A stretch of DNA of 64,000 bases from Mesorhizobium sp. (GCA_019635735.1 JAHBYX010000002.1:372001-436000); one strand, 5' to 3'; positions 1 to 14,485 are shown, numbered from the stretch's first letter. The notes: generated from the letters alone by a model not told the origin. Program-made: numbers and translations.

Positions 1-1
1 C

Positions 2-328
2 GTGGACAACCGGACGGTCGTCCAGTCGCGCAGCGGCGGCACGGGCGTCATGATCGCGGCCGTCGTCATAATCCTCGCGATCATCGCCTATTTCGTCTTC
101 GGCACCGGCGGTGACGCACCCGGCCCGGATGCTCCGCCGCCCCCGGCGGCAACTGAGCCGGCCCCGGCAACCCCGCCGGCCGCTCCGGCTCCCGAGCCGA
201 CGCCGCCCGCGGCCGAACCCGCGCCCGCGCCCACGCAGCCTGCCCCGGCAGAGCCCGCGCCGGCTCCCGAGCCCGGTCCGGCTCCGGCCCCGACGCCTCC
301 GCCGGCACAGCCCGCTCCGGCCCAGTAA
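2..328 (+). CDS. Single-pass membrane protein with Ala/Pro-rich tail (5' end uncertain)
   Basis: About 108 residues. One hydrophobic segment at about residues 15-34 is followed by a low-complexity tail of alternating Pro and Ala with scattered Glu. This suggests an inner-membrane anchor with a periplasmic or cytoplasmic linker of unknown function. A GTG at position 2 can serve as start, but the window begins one base earlier, so the true start may lie outside. A hairpin follows the stop. Function not recognised; the Pro/Ala tail gives little family information. Confidence 0.6.
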   Translation: MDNRTVVQSRSGGTGVMIAAVVIILAIIAYFVFGTGGDAPGPDAPPPPAATEPAPATPPAAPAPEPTPPAAEPAPAPTQPAPAEPAPAPEPGPAPAPTPPPAQPAPAQ

Positions 329-353
329 AGGCCGCGCGGCTCCTGAAACGACG

Positions 354-377
354 ACGGCCCGCCATCCGGCGGGCCGT
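354..377. terminator. Bidirectional hairpin terminator between convergent genes
   Basis: Perfect 10-bp stem ACGGCCCGCC / GGCGGGCCGT with a 4-base loop. It sits between the stop of the first plus-strand gene and the stop of lpd on the minus strand. Only short T-rich stretches follow, so it may act as a GC-rich terminator for both genes. Confidence 0.6.
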
Positions 378-400
378 TGTGCATCCGCAATGCCTGTCGC

Positions 401-1804
401 TCAGATGTGGATCGGCTTGAAGAACGTCGCCAGCGCCGCCTCGCGCACCGCTTCCGACATGGTCGGATGCGCATGGGTCGTACGCGCCAGATCCTCCGAC
501 GAACCGCCGAATTCCATCAGCACCGTCAGTTCGTGGATCATCTCGCCGGCGCCGAAGCCGACGATATGTGCGCCGAGCACCCGGTCCGTCACCTTGTCGG
601 CGAGGATCTTTACCAGCCCTTCGGTATGCAGCATCGCGCGCGCGCGGCCGTTCGCCGTGAAGGGGAACTTGCCGACCTTGTAGTCGATGCCCGCCTTCTT
701 CAGCTCTTCCTCGGTCTTGCCCACCGAGGCGACTTCGGGGCTGGTATAGACCACGCTCGGGATCGCATCGTAATTCACATGGCCACGCTGGCCGGCGAGA
801 ATCTCGGCGACCGCGATGCCTTCGTCCTCGGCCTTATGCGCCAGCATCGGCCCGGCGATCACGTCGCCGATGGCGTAGATGCCCTTGACGTTGGTCTGGT
901 ATTGGCCGTCGGTCTTGACCTTGCCCCGATCCATCTCGACGCCCGCTTCCTCCAGCCCGAGCCCGTCGGTGTAGGGGCGCCTGCCGGTGGCGATCAGCAC
1001 GACGTCGGCAGCGAGCGTCTCCGCCGCGCCGCCCTTCACCGGCTCGAAGGTCACGGTCGCGCCCTTCTTGCCCTTCTCGACAGCCGTCACCTTGGCGCCG
1101 AGCTTGAAGTCGATTCCCTGCTTGGCCAGCATCCGCTGGAACTGCTTCGATATCTCGCCGTCCATGCCGCCGAGGATCGTGTCGAGATACTCCACGACCG
1201 TCACCTTGGCGCCGAGCCGCGCCCAGACCGAGCCGAGTTCGAGGCCGATCACCCCGCCGCCGACGACGGCCATGCTGGCCGGCACCTTGTCGAGCGCGAT
1301 GCCGCCGGTGGACGAGACGATCACCTTCTCGTCGATGTCGACCTTGACGCCGGGAATGCCGGCCACGTCCGACCCGGTGGCGATGACGATGTTGGCGCCC
1401 TCGACCTCGGTCACCTTGCCGTCCTCGCCGGTCACCGCCACCTTGCCGGGGGCGGCGATCCTGCCCGTGCCGCGGAAGGCGTCGATCTTGTTCTTCTTGA
1501 ACAGGAAGGCGACGCCGCCGACGTTGGACGCCACCGTCGCGTCCTTGTGCGCCATCATCTTCGTCAGGTTGAGCTTCGGCTTCACACCCTCGATGCCGAG
1601 CGCGTCGAACGAATGCCCGGCCTCAGCGAACATCTCGGAGGCGTGCAGCAGCGCCTTCGACGGGATGCAGCCAATGTTGAGGCACGTGCCGCCATAGGTC
1701 TCGCGCTTCTCGACCACGGCCGTCTTCAGGCCGAGCTGCGCCGCCTTGATCGCGCCGACATAGCCGCCCGGGCCGGTTCCGATAAAGATCACGTCATAGG
1801 CCAT
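401..1804 (-). CDS. lpdA: Dihydrolipoyl dehydrogenase (E3 of 2-oxoglutarate dehydrogenase)
   Basis: Reoxidises dihydrolipoamide on the E2 subunit and passes electrons to NAD+ through FAD. The 467-residue length is normal. The FAD-binding GTGPGG is at residues 9-14, the redox-active pair is C41/C46 in GGTCLNIGC, a second dinucleotide fold contains [12 protein letters not shown], and the C-terminal HAHPTMSEA carries the catalytic His. It ends the minus-strand TCA block after sucA-sucB and lies 24 bases after the SDR gene. The location suggests the copy serving the 2-oxoglutarate complex, though E3 can be shared with other complexes. Confidence 0.97.
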   Translation of the reverse strand: MAYDVIFIGTGPGGYVGAIKAAQLGLKTAVVEKRETYGGTCLNIGCIPSKALLHASEMFAEAGHSFDALGIEGVKPKLNLTKMMAHKDATVASNVGGVAFLFKKNKIDAFRGTGRIAAPGKVAVTGEDGKVTEVEGANIVIATGSDVAGIPGVKVDIDEKVIVSSTGGIALDKVPASMAVVGGGVIGLELGSVWARLGAKVTVVEYLDTILGGMDGEISKQFQRMLAKQGIDFKLGAKVTAVEKGKKGATVTFEPVKGGAAETLAADVVLIATGRRPYTDGLGLEEAGVEMDRGKVKTDGQYQTNVKGIYAIGDVIAGPMLAHKAEDEGIAVAEILAGQRGHVNYDAIPSVVYTSPEVASVGKTEEELKKAGIDYKVGKFPFTANGRARAMLHTEGLVKILADKVTDRVLGAHIVGFGAGEMIHELTVLMEFGGSSEDLARTTHAHPTMSEAVREAALATFFKPIHI

Positions 1805-1828
1805 CGTCCGGTCTCCCGTCGTGCTGGT

Positions 1829-2578
1829 TCAGCGCCCGCCGCTCACGTCGAGCAGCGTGCCGGTGATATAGGATGCCTCGTCCGACAAAAGCCAGACGAC
1901 GGCCGATGCAATTTCCTCAGGTCTGCCTTCCCTTTTCATGGGAAGTCCGGAGCGGACTTTCTCCACCCGGTCCGGCTCGCCGCCGGAGGCATGGATGTCG
2001 GTGTCGACGATCCCCGGGCGCACCCCGCAGACCCGTATTCCCTCGTCCGCGACTTCGAGCGCCAGGCCCTTGGTGAACGTGTCGATCGCCCCCTTCGAGG
2101 CGGCGTAGTCCACATACCAGCCGGGGCTGCCGAGCCTCGCTGCGGCGGACGACAGGTTGACGATCACGCCGCCCTGTCCGCCGTGCCGCGTCGACATGCG
2201 CTTCACCGCCTCGCGGGCGCACAGCATCGAGCCGATCACATTGATGCGCATCATCCGCTCGAGACGCGCCGCGCTCATCTCGTCGAGCCGCCCCATGCGG
2301 TCGACCACGCCGGCATTGTTGACCAGCCCGTCGAGCCGCCCCCAGCGGGAATCGACCGCGGCGAACATGGACAGCACGTCCGCCTCCGTACCCACGTCGC
2401 CCTGCACCGCGAGTGCCTCGCCGCCGGCGCCCGCTATACCCGCCACGACGGCCTCCGCCGCCGCCCTGTCGGAGACGTAATTCACCGCGACGCGCCATCC
2501 CCGCGCCGCCGCCAGCCGCGCGGTCTCGGCGCCTATGCCCCGGCTCCCGCCGGTGACCAGAAGAACCTTCCCGCTCAT
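1829..2578 (-). CDS. SDR-family oxidoreductase
   Basis: A classical short-chain dehydrogenase of 249 residues. It has the nucleotide-binding TGGSRGIG near the N-terminus, NNAG in the central strand, and a YxxxK catalytic pair in YAASKG. NAD(P)-dependent; substrate unknown. The ATG overlaps the stop of the upstream secreted-protein gene as ATGA, which favours this start over a Met three codons earlier. It lies between that gene and lpd, so it is probably co-transcribed with the odh cluster, with no obvious biochemical link to it. Confidence 0.9.
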   Translation of the reverse strand: MSGKVLLVTGGSRGIGAETARLAAARGWRVAVNYVSDRAAAEAVVAGIAGAGGEALAVQGDVGTEADVLSMFAAVDSRWGRLDGLVNNAGVVDRMGRLDEMSAARLERMMRINVIGSMLCAREAVKRMSTRHGGQGGVIVNLSSAAARLGSPGWYVDYAASKGAIDTFTKGLALEVADEGIRVCGVRPGIVDTDIHASGGEPDRVEKVRSGLPMKREGRPEEIASAVVWLLSDEASYITGTLLDVSGGR

Positions 2579-3144
2579 TCCTGGCATCCCGACATCTTGA
2601 ACGCGTCCCATGGCATTTTCGACACCCCTTCCATCCCATAGGCGGAGGATTGCCTGAGTGCCGGCGCGAAATCGGGCAGCAGAAGCTGCGCCGCGGAATC
2701 CGCGCCTTCGGGCGGCAGCAGGTCGACATTGCCCTGCCCGTCGATGGCGTAGATGACGCCCTGCCACACCGTGCAGGCATCGAGTTCGGCGCCGGTGACG
2801 TCTCCTTCCGGGCATTTGTGCATGACGATGCCGACGGGCCGCGCCACGCCTTCGGTCCACATCACGATCCCGTCCAGGACCACCGAGTTCTCGGGGAACT
2901 TGACCTTGAACGTGTGCGACGTGGAGCCGTTCGGCGCAGCGGGCGTGAATTCGAGCGAAGCGTTCGCCTCGGGCTCGGAATAGACCGCGAGCTCCTGCCT
3001 GCAGGCGGCGTGGGAAGAACCGGCAAACCCCGATATCAACGCGCCGATCAGGACAAGGCGGCTGGCACGGCTTGCGGTTCCGCCTACTCGCTGCTGTCGG
3101 CCGGCTCCAGCCTCCGCCGCATGGGTCCGTCGCGAGAAATCCAT
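2575..3144 (-). CDS. Putative secreted protein of unknown function
   Basis: 189 residues. A charged N-terminus is followed by a hydrophobic stretch at about residues 30-44 ending in an SSHA-A cleavage-like site. The predicted mature part has about four Cys residues, which could form disulfides in the periplasm. No known domain recognised. The stop overlaps the SDR start, and the gene begins 8 bases after the DUF2442 gene. The signal sequence sits unusually far from the chosen Met, so the start may be misplaced. Confidence 0.65.
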   Translation of the reverse strand: MDFSRRTHAAEAGAGRQQRVGGTASRASRLVLIGALISGFAGSSHAACRQELAVYSEPEANASLEFTPAAPNGSTSHTFKVKFPENSVVLDGIVMWTEGVARPVGIVMHKCPEGDVTGAELDACTVWQGVIYAIDGQGNVDLLPPEGADSAAQLLLPDFAPALRQSSAYGMEGVSKMPWDAFKMSGCQE

Positions 3145-3152
3145 GAGGCGCG

Positions 3153-3440
3153 TCAGCTCGCCTTGGCCAGTAATGCGGCCTGTTCCTCGGCCATTTCGCG
3201 AAGCCGATCGCAGCCAAAGTCGACGTCCTCGGCGTATTCCTCACCCCAGTATATGGAGTGACCGAACGTATCGACCTTGACGGATCGAAAATAGCTGGGG
3301 TCTTGCAGGGGCTCGAAGATCGGACCGGCCTTCAGCAAGCCGCGAATATCCACGACACCTTCGTAGCCGTCGCTCCAGACCACCTTGAGCACGCCGGGGA
3401 TTACCGCTTCTGCCGCAAGGATATGCAGTGGTCTCTTCAT
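3153..3440 (-). CDS. DUF2442 domain-containing protein
   Basis: 95 residues. The pattern WSDGYEGVVDIRGLL, then GPIFEPLQDPSYF and DTFGHSIYWGEE matches the DUF2442 family as I know it. The biochemical role is unknown. Its ATG overlaps the stop of the DUF4160 gene (ATGA), so the two are translationally coupled. DUF2442 and DUF4160 genes often occur side by side, which invites a toxin-antitoxin or two-subunit interpretation. That is inference; no active site is recognisable here. Confidence 0.8.
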   Translation of the reverse strand: MKRPLHILAAEAVIPGVLKVVWSDGYEGVVDIRGLLKAGPIFEPLQDPSYFRSVKVDTFGHSIYWGEEYAEDVDFGCDRLREMAEEQAALLAKAS

Positions 3441-3688
3441 TCGATCCGCCCTGGCAGACGATGTTCAGCTATTGCATTCCACGCGGCCATCAAGGCCGCT
3501 TGTCTGGTCGACACCCACGATAGCACAGTTGAGAGCTTCGCGGGCGGTAGATATCCATTGAGCAACCGCAACGGATCGATCGCGATCTGCGCACGATAGC
3601 CGCCGGAAGCCACGTGAAAGTGGGGCGGAGGATGTTCGGACGCGAAGACCTGGATCTTCGCGCCATCGACCACCGCCACCGTCGGCAT
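3437..3688 (-). CDS. DUF4160 domain-containing protein
   Basis: 83 residues, starting MPTVAVVDGAKIQVF. The segment EHPPPHFHV followed by a YRAQIAID strand is typical of DUF4160. Function unknown. It begins 2 bases after the sucB stop and overlaps the next gene by ATGA, so it is embedded in the sucA-sucB-lpd transcript. Paired with the DUF2442 gene. Confidence 0.8.
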   Translation of the reverse strand: MPTVAVVDGAKIQVFASEHPPPHFHVASGGYRAQIAIDPLRLLNGYLPPAKLSTVLSWVSTRQAALMAAWNAIAEHRLPGRIE

Positions 3689-3690
3689 AG

Positions 3691-4968
<1,278 letters not shown>

Positions 4969-4997
4969 CGGTCTGCCTTTTTTCGCTGTGCTCGAGT

Positions 4998-7997
<3,000 letters not shown>

Positions 7998-8005
7998 GTG
8001 TCTGT

Positions 8006-8021
8006 CGGAGCGCTTGCTCCG
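8006..8021 (-). promoter_or_regulatory. Short hairpin in the sucA leader
   Basis: Perfect 6-bp stem CGGAGC / GCTCCG with a 4-base loop, ending about 9 bases before the sucA ATG on the minus strand. The stem contains GGAG, the only good Shine-Dalgarno-like core close to the start, so it might limit ribosome access. Inference from position only. Confidence 0.35.
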
Positions 8022-8032
8022 TCTCCTCGTTG

Positions 8033-8105
8033 GGCGAATGGTGGTTGGCGAATGGCGAGTGGGGGAATTTTGACCCCATTCGCCACTCGCCACTCCCCAT
8101 TCGCC
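8033..8105. repeat. Tandem-nonamer inverted repeat between sucD and sucA
   Basis: Two 32-bp arms (8033-8064 and 8074-8105) pair imperfectly, 27 of 32 positions, around a 9-base spacer. Each arm is built of units like GGCGAATGG or GGCGAGTGG. The right arm runs into the sucD stop codon. Similar short-unit repeats are common in rhizobial intergenic DNA. It could fold into a strong hairpin that processes or attenuates the transcript between sucCD and sucAB. Confidence 0.8.
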
Positions 8106-9007
8106 TAGCCCTTGATCGCTTCCACCAGCGTCTTGCCCAGCCGCGCCGGCGAGGGCGAGACCTTGATGCCCGCGGCTTCCATCGCCGCGATCTTGTCTTC
8201 CGCGCCGCCCTTGCCGCCGGAGATCACGGCGCCCGCATGGCCCATGGTCCGTCCGGCAGGGGCCGTGCGGCCGGCGATGAAGCCGGCCATCGGCTTCTTG
8301 CGGCCGCGCTTGGCCTCGTCGCGCAGGAACTGCGCCGCGTCTTCCTCGGCCGAACCGCCGATCTCGCCGATCATGATGATCGACTTGGTCTCGTCGTCGG
8401 CGAGGAACATCTCCAGCATGTCGATGAATTCGGTGCCCTTCACCGGGTCGCCGCCGATACCGACCGCGGTCGACTGCCCAAGGCCCTCGTTGGACGTCTG
8501 GAAGACTGCCTCATAGGTAAGCGTTCCCGAGCGCGAGACAACGCCGACCGAGCCCTTCTTGAAGATGTTGCCGGGCATGATGCCGATCTTGCATTCGTTC
8601 GGCGTCACGATGCCGGGGCAGTTCGGCCCGATCAGCCGCGTCTTGGACCTGTCGAGCCGCGCCTTGACCTTGACCATGTCCATGACCGGGATGCCCTCGG
8701 TGATGCAGACCACCAGCGGGATTTCCGCCTCGATCGCCTCGAGGATCGCTTCGGCCGCGCCTGCCGGCGGCACGTAGACGACCGAAGCGGTGGCGCCGGT
8801 GACGTCGCGCGCCTCGGCGACGGTCGCGAAGATCGGCAGGGTCTCGCCCTTCGAGCCGGTCCATGTCTCGCCGCCCTTCTTCGGGTGGATGCCGCCGACC
8901 ATTTGCGTGCCGTAATAGGCGAGCGCCTGCTCGGTGTGGAACGTGCCGGTCTTGCCGGTCAGGCCCTGCACGATGACCTTGGTGTTCTTGTCGACGAGAA
9001 TGGACAT
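8105..9007 (-). CDS. sucD: Succinate-CoA ligase, alpha subunit
   Basis: Substrate-level phosphorylation: succinyl-CoA to succinate plus ATP or GTP, with SucC. 300 residues. The N-terminal CoA-binding Rossmann domain has [14 protein letters not shown], the central part IGPNCPGI, and the phosphohistidine is at about H257 in [10 protein letters not shown]. The secreted-protein gene lies upstream (towards sucC) and the repeat plus sucA downstream. The TAG stop overlaps the edge of the repeat. Confidence 0.97.
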   Translation of the reverse strand: MSILVDKNTKVIVQGLTGKTGTFHTEQALAYYGTQMVGGIHPKKGGETWTGSKGETLPIFATVAEARDVTGATASVVYVPPAGAAEAILEAIEAEIPLVVCITEGIPVMDMVKVKARLDRSKTRLIGPNCPGIVTPNECKIGIMPGNIFKKGSVGVVSRSGTLTYEAVFQTSNEGLGQSTAVGIGGDPVKGTEFIDMLEMFLADDETKSIIMIGEIGGSAEEDAAQFLRDEAKRGRKKPMAGFIAGRTAPAGRTMGHAGAVISGGKGGAEDKIAAMEAAGIKVSPSPARLGKTLVEAIKG

Positions 9008-9065
9008 GCGTCGCTCAGCCTTTCGGGAACAATCTATCGGATAGCATGGGTGCCGGACGGGAAGC

Positions 9066-9689
9066 TCATTGGCCTGCCTCCTCCGGCGCGGAGGTGGAGA
9101 ACTTCAGCACGACCCCGTCGAAGCCCGTCTGATCGACGTGCGGGCTGCCGGCGGGGATATAGGTCAGGTAGGTGTCGAGCGTGCGCGGCATCGACGGCGG
9201 CGGACCCCAGACATGGCTGGTGATCTCCGCCGTCTCCATCGACTGCGCGGGCGCCGCAATGCCGAGCATCCGCCCGACCGCGGCCGCGTCGACCGGCTCG
9301 GTTGCGGCGAAGTCGTAAAGATAGCATCCGATCTGGTCGAGATATTCCGACCCGGTGAACGACACGATGAGATGCAGGTCGCGGCTTTCGACGGTGCGGA
9401 CCAGGGACACCTGTTGGAACGACAGCTCCATCCCGTCGGTCTTTGCCTCTTCGAGCCCCTTGGCCGAATGCTCCATCACCTTGGCGAACTTGGGATGCGA
9501 CGACGGTTCGACGGCCATCCATCCGAGTGCCCTGGCGTGGCCGACCGTACCCTCGTAGCTCAGCCGCTCGGGCACGCAGGTCTCCCTGAACGTCTCGACG
9601 AACGCCGCCGAAAACGGGTTCGCGGCCGCCGGCAGAACCCCGACGGCGAGCAGACCCGATACTCCGGCGGCGATGCCGAGACGTCGCAT
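9066..9689 (-). CDS. Putative secreted protein between sucC and sucD
   Basis: 207 residues. A clear signal peptide ([19 protein letters not shown]) ends near residue 24, so the product is probably periplasmic. No domain recognised. Two Cys in the mature part could form a disulfide. It starts 2 bases after the sucC stop and ends 58 bases before sucD, so it is co-transcribed with them. Its insertion between the two ligase subunit genes is unusual, because sucC and sucD are normally adjacent. Confidence 0.75.
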   Translation of the reverse strand: MRRLGIAAGVSGLLAVGVLPAAANPFSAAFVETFRETCVPERLSYEGTVGHARALGWMAVEPSSHPKFAKVMEHSAKGLEEAKTDGMELSFQQVSLVRTVESRDLHLIVSFTGSEYLDQIGCYLYDFAATEPVDAAAVGRMLGIAAPAQSMETAEITSHVWGPPPSMPRTLDTYLTYIPAGSPHVDQTGFDGVVLKFSTSAPEEAGQ

Positions 9690-9691
9690 CC

Positions 9692-10885
9692 TCAGCCCTT
9701 GACCGCCGCGACGATCTTCTTGGCAGCATCGTCGAGATCGTCGGCCGAGATGACGTTCAGGCCGCTCTCGTTGATGATCTTCTTGCCGAGCTCGACATTG
9801 GTGCCCTCGAGGCGCACCACCAGCGGCACCTGCAGGCCGACTTCCTTGACCGCGGCGATCACGCCCTCGGCGATGACATCGCATTTCATGATGCCGCCGA
9901 AGATATTGACCAGGATGCCCTTCACGTTCGGGTCGGCGGTGATGATCTTGAACGCCGCCGTGACCTTTTCCTTGGAGGCGCCGCCGCCGACATCGAGGAA
10001 GTTCGCCGGCTCCGCGCCGTAGAGCTTGATGATGTCCATCGTCGCCATGGCAAGGCCTGCGCCGTTGACCATGCAGCCGATATTGCCGTCGAGCGCGACA
10101 TAGGCGAGGTCGTATTTGGAGGCCTGAATCTCCTTCTCGTCCTCTTCGGTCGTATCGCGCAGTTCCATGATGTCCGGATGGCGGAACAGCGCGTTGTTGT
10201 CGAACGACACCTTGGCGTCGAGCACGCGCAGCCGGCCGTTCTTCATCACGATCAGCGGGTTGACCTCGAGCAGGCTCATGTCCTTCTCGACGAAGGCCTT
10301 GTAGAGGACCGGAAACAGGCTCTCGCCGTCCTTCGCCGCGTCGCCCGAGAGGCCGTAGGCCGCGTTGATCTTCTTCACGTCGCCGGCCGTCACGCCCTTC
10401 ACGGGATCGATCGCGATGGTGACGATCTTCTCCGGCGTGTCGTGGGCAACAGCCTCGATGTCCATGCCGCCCTCGGTCGAGACGACGAAGGCGACCTGGC
10501 CGACCGAGCGGTCCACCAGCAGCGACAGGTAGAGTTCGCGGTCGATGTCGGCGCCGTCCTCGATATAGAGGCGGTTCACCTGCTTGCCCTCGGGCCCGGT
10601 CTGCTTGGTGACGAGCGTGTTGCCCAGCATCTCCTTGACGTTGTGCACGACCTCGTCGACCGACTTGGCGAGCCGCACGCCGCCCTTGGCGGTTTCGGGC
10701 AGTTCCTTGAACTTGCCCTTGCCGCGGCCGCCGGCATGGATCTGGCTCTTCACCACATAGAGCGGGCCCGGCAGAGAGCGCGTCGCGTTCTGCGCCTCGT
10801 CCGCCTTGAGGATCGCCACGCCATCCGCGACCGGCGCGCCGTAGCTCTTGAGGATCTGCTTTGCCTGGTATTCGTGGATGTTCAT
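9692..10885 (-). CDS. sucC: Succinate-CoA ligase, beta subunit
   Basis: Nucleotide-binding and succinate-binding partner of SucD. 397 residues, standard length. It begins [16 protein letters not shown], has an ATP-grasp N-terminal half with [12 protein letters not shown], and a C-terminal ligase half with [13 protein letters not shown]. It follows mdh by 12 bases on the minus strand, the usual rhizobial mdh-sucC arrangement. Confidence 0.97.
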   Translation of the reverse strand: MNIHEYQAKQILKSYGAPVADGVAILKADEAQNATRSLPGPLYVVKSQIHAGGRGKGKFKELPETAKGGVRLAKSVDEVVHNVKEMLGNTLVTKQTGPEGKQVNRLYIEDGADIDRELYLSLLVDRSVGQVAFVVSTEGGMDIEAVAHDTPEKIVTIAIDPVKGVTAGDVKKINAAYGLSGDAAKDGESLFPVLYKAFVEKDMSLLEVNPLIVMKNGRLRVLDAKVSFDNNALFRHPDIMELRDTTEEDEKEIQASKYDLAYVALDGNIGCMVNGAGLAMATMDIIKLYGAEPANFLDVGGGASKEKVTAAFKIITADPNVKGILVNIFGGIMKCDVIAEGVIAAVKEVGLQVPLVVRLEGTNVELGKKIINESGLNVISADDLDDAAKKIVAAVKG

Positions 10886-10897
10886 GGAGCGCTGGTC

Positions 10898-11920
<1,023 letters not shown>

Positions 11921-12026
11921 TTAGGGCCTATTCGCACAGACTGAAATCTGTATGACATATGCCCGCGCCGCCGACGCTGTGCCGGCGAAACCGGCGCAGG
12001 CATTAGGCCCGGACGGAAAAAAATTC

Positions 12027-12062
12027 AACCGATTCTTTTGGACTGAACATTTTCAATCGGTT
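12027..12062 (-). terminator. Inverted repeat followed by T-run on the minus strand
   Basis: 8-bp arms AACCGATT / AATCGGTT enclose 20 bases, and on the minus strand the stem is followed by a run of seven T. It may stop minus-strand transcription running on from zapE towards mdh, or act as an operator. The stem is AT-rich, so confidence is modest. Confidence 0.4.
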
Positions 12063-12076
12063 AATACTGTTTTGAT

Positions 12077-12090
12077 TTACGTAAACGTAA
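12077..12090. promoter_or_regulatory. Perfect palindromic operator-like site
   Basis: TTACGT-AA-ACGTAA, a 6-bp inverted repeat with a 2-base centre, located 28 bases before the acetyltransferase ATG. The shape fits a dimeric regulator such as a MerR-type protein. The binding protein cannot be named from this window. Confidence 0.45.
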
Positions 12091-12117
12091 GAATTCAAGG
12101 GCCCAAGGGAAGGATGG

Positions 12118-12537
12118 ATGGAAATCGAGTTCCGAATTGTCTCACCCGCCGATGCGCACTTGCTGGAGCGGGTGGCCGAAGATGTATTCGACGCCATGCC
12201 TCAGCCTGCCCGCATCGCGGCATATTTGGCCAGCCCCGGCCACTATCTCATGGTCGCCTTGCTTGAAGGCGAGATCGTGGCGCAGGCAGCCGCGGTTGTG
12301 CATCGTCACGTGGACCAGCCGACGGAATTGTATATCGACAACCTTGGCGTGACGCCGCGGCTGCACCGGCGCGGCATTGCGCGCGAGATGATCCGCCGCC
12401 TGTTCGAACTCGGGCGCTCGGTCGGCTGCGAGGAGGCGTGGGTCGGCACGGAGATCGGCAATCAACCTGCCCGCGCGCTCTACGAAGGTCTTGGCGCCGA
12501 CGGCGAGAGCTTCGTCATGTATGTTTATGAGCTTTGA
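12118..12537 (+). CDS. GNAT-family N-acetyltransferase
   Basis: 139 residues of GNAT fold. The acetyl-CoA-binding segment is TPRLHRRGIAREMIRRL (R-x-x-G-x-A loop), followed by ARALYEGLGA in the last helix. Substrate unknown. A strong AAGGGAAGG ribosome site precedes the second of two close ATGs. The 3' end overlaps the convergent zapE 3' end by 13 bases. A palindrome upstream suggests dedicated regulation. Confidence 0.88.
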   Translation: MEIEFRIVSPADAHLLERVAEDVFDAMPQPARIAAYLASPGHYLMVALLEGEIVAQAAAVVHRHVDQPTELYIDNLGVTPRLHRRGIAREMIRRLFELGRSVGCEEAWVGTEIGNQPARALYEGLGADGESFVMYVYEL

Positions 12538-13706
12538 GTAGCCCCCACCTCCGAAGCAGACTGTCCCTCCACCCATTCCCGGCTCTGCATCTCGTTGAGA
12601 CGCGAGGCGGTGCGCGCGAATTCGAAGGCTTCGGTGACGTTGTCTCGCCCGGCATAGAGCCGGTCCGGCGCCGCCTCCGCGCTCGCCACCAGGCGGATGT
12701 GGCGGTCGTAGAGCGTATCGATCAGCAGGATGAAGCGCTTGGTCGCGTTGCGGCGCGTCTGGTCCATCACCGGAATGTGGTCGATGAAGATCGTGTCGAA
12801 GCGCTCGGCGATCGCCAGGAAATCGCGCGCGCCCAGCGGCTCGTCGCACAATTGCGCGAAGGTGAACCGCGCCGAAGCGCCGGAGGCCCGCGCGACCTTC
12901 ACCTCGCGGCCCATTACCTCCAGCGCCGTCGCCGCCTCGCTGTGGCCTTCGGTCGCCGCCGCCCAGGCCTCGTCCATCTGGCGGTCAGCCGCCGGGCCGA
13001 GCGGCGTGACGTAGACCGGCAGGTGGCTGAGCTTCAGCATCCGGTAGTCGGTCGCAATGTCGACCGCCACCACCTCGACATTGGCCTTCAGTGTGGCAAT
13101 GAACGGCAGGAACAGCGCCCGGTTCAGTCCGTCCCGATAGAGGTCGTCCGGGGCGACGTTCGACGTGGCGACGAGTGTCACCCCGTTGGCGAACAGCGCG
13201 GTGAACAGCCGCGACAGGATCATCGCGTCGGCGATGTCGGTGACGGTGAACTCGTCAAAGCACAGGAGCCGCGATTCCTTGGCGATCGCGGCCGCCACCG
13301 GCGGGATCGGGTCGTCGCCCTTCGCCGTGCCCGCCTTCAGCGCCGCCCGATGCAGCCCGATCCGGTCATGCACGTCGGCCATGAACTCGTTGAAATGGGC
13401 GCGCCGCTTGCGCTTCAGCGGCGCCAGTCTGAAGAACATGTCCATCAGCATGGTCTTGCCACGGCCGACCCCGCCATGCACGTAGAGGCCGCGCGGCGCC
13501 GGCGGCGCCTTCTTCCGTGCGAAGAACCAGCCCAGCGCATTGGACTTGGTGGCGGCGTTCGTGGCGCCGAGTTCGACGATCAGCCGGTCGAAGCGGGCGA
13601 CAAGCGCTTCCTGCACGGGATCGCGCGTGATCTCTCCCTTCTCGACAAGCCGGCCGTAATCGTGCCGCAGCGAGGAATAGGCCGCCAGCCCTGCATGAGA
13701 GGTCAT
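12525..13706 (-). CDS. zapE: AFG1/ZapE-family ATPase
   Basis: P-loop ATPase of the AFG1/LACE1 family; in E. coli ZapE acts at the Z-ring, and mitochondrial homologues help respiratory-complex turnover. 393 residues. Walker A GGVGRGKT is at 78-85, Walker B is LLCFDEF near 150, and FIDHIPVM and TLYDRHIRL are characteristic of the family. The start MTSHAGLAAY is chosen by family alignment; an in-frame extension upstream has unrelated composition. It lies downstream of the Omp19-like gene on the same strand. Confidence 0.95.
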   Translation of the reverse strand: MTSHAGLAAYSSLRHDYGRLVEKGEITRDPVQEALVARFDRLIVELGATNAATKSNALGWFFARKKAPPAPRGLYVHGGVGRGKTMLMDMFFRLAPLKRKRRAHFNEFMADVHDRIGLHRAALKAGTAKGDDPIPPVAAAIAKESRLLCFDEFTVTDIADAMILSRLFTALFANGVTLVATSNVAPDDLYRDGLNRALFLPFIATLKANVEVVAVDIATDYRMLKLSHLPVYVTPLGPAADRQMDEAWAAATEGHSEAATALEVMGREVKVARASGASARFTFAQLCDEPLGARDFLAIAERFDTIFIDHIPVMDQTRRNATKRFILLIDTLYDRHIRLVASAEAAPDRLYAGRDNVTEAFEFARTASRLNEMQSREWVEGQSASEVGATQSS

Positions 13707-13734
13707 GGAGACCGCACCCGAATGAGTTGGCGTC

Positions 13735-14307
13735 TTATCTGGTGAAGCTGATCGGCTGGCCGGTTGCCGTCTGGCCGTCATACTTCTCGGCGCCCGAGGA
13801 ATAGAGGCGCGCAACCACGTTGCCGGTATTGTCCTTCAGCACCACCTGCTTGCCTGCGACGTTCCAGGCCGCGACATTGGCCGCGTCGCCCGGGCAGCGC
13901 AGCGAGGCGGCGCGGAAGTCGGATGCCTGCTTGGTCAGGCTCAGCATCATCTGGCAGCCGCCGCCGGCGGCATTGACCTTCCACGCGCCGACCATCGCTT
14001 CCTTGGTGACGTCGGGCGCGCCGGCCGGCGCCTCGGGCGGCACGGCGGGGCCGGCGGCGACCTGCGGATCGGTCGCACTCGTCCCCGGAGCCGGCGGGAA
14101 GGCCGACGGATCGGTCGGGCCGGCCGCCGAGGGCGGCGGAAGCTGGTTCGAGGTGACGGTGCCCGATGGTGCCGGCGTCAGCGGCTCGGGCCGCGTGTTG
14201 ACGCGGTCGAAGCGCGACGTGCTGCACCCGGCGATCGCGAGCGCAGCGCAGGCGATCAGAAGGCCGCGCGTTGCGTTGGGATGGAATCGGGCCATTTCAC
14301 TCGCCAT
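13735..14307 (-). CDS. omp19: Omp19-like outer-membrane lipoprotein, AprI/Inh protease-inhibitor domain
   Basis: 190 residues. A signal peptide ends in a lipobox with lipidated C28 (LAIAGC). A Pro/Ala-rich linker of about 70 residues follows, then a C-terminal beta-barrel with LRCPGDAANVAAW, KQVVLKD and LYSSG. This closely resembles Brucella Omp19, which inhibits host proteases; that activity is inferred here. GGAG six to eight bases upstream supports the first ATG. zapE lies downstream on the same strand. Confidence 0.88.
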   Translation of the reverse strand: MASEMARFHPNATRGLLIACAALAIAGCSTSRFDRVNTRPEPLTPAPSGTVTSNQLPPPSAAGPTDPSAFPPAPGTSATDPQVAAGPAVPPEAPAGAPDVTKEAMVGAWKVNAAGGGCQMMLSLTKQASDFRAASLRCPGDAANVAAWNVAGKQVVLKDNTGNVVARLYSSGAEKYDGQTATGQPISFTR

Positions 14308-14485
14308 GTCGTCTTCTCCGCAGGTGCGGACGCTGTGGGGGCGCCCCGTCTGTCAGTCCAATCACTACAAACGTGGCGATGTTGCGAACGATTCGAGGCC
14401 AATAGGGTTAATATTTGGTTTTGGCGAGCCGAAACCGCAGGTCGGAACCGTATTTTTTTTGCGCGCAGGGATGCCGCGCCGCCGC

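Noticed and set aside
377..2641. 754-residue open frame on the plus strand opposite lpd and the SDR gene
   Set aside because: Composition is that of an antisense shadow in GC-rich DNA (His/Arg/Asp/Leu-rich, no family), and the opposite strand has clear enzymes.
8000..8093. Upstream extension of SucA by about 32 residues
   Set aside because: Encoded by the nonamer repeat; family start MARQDQ fits better.
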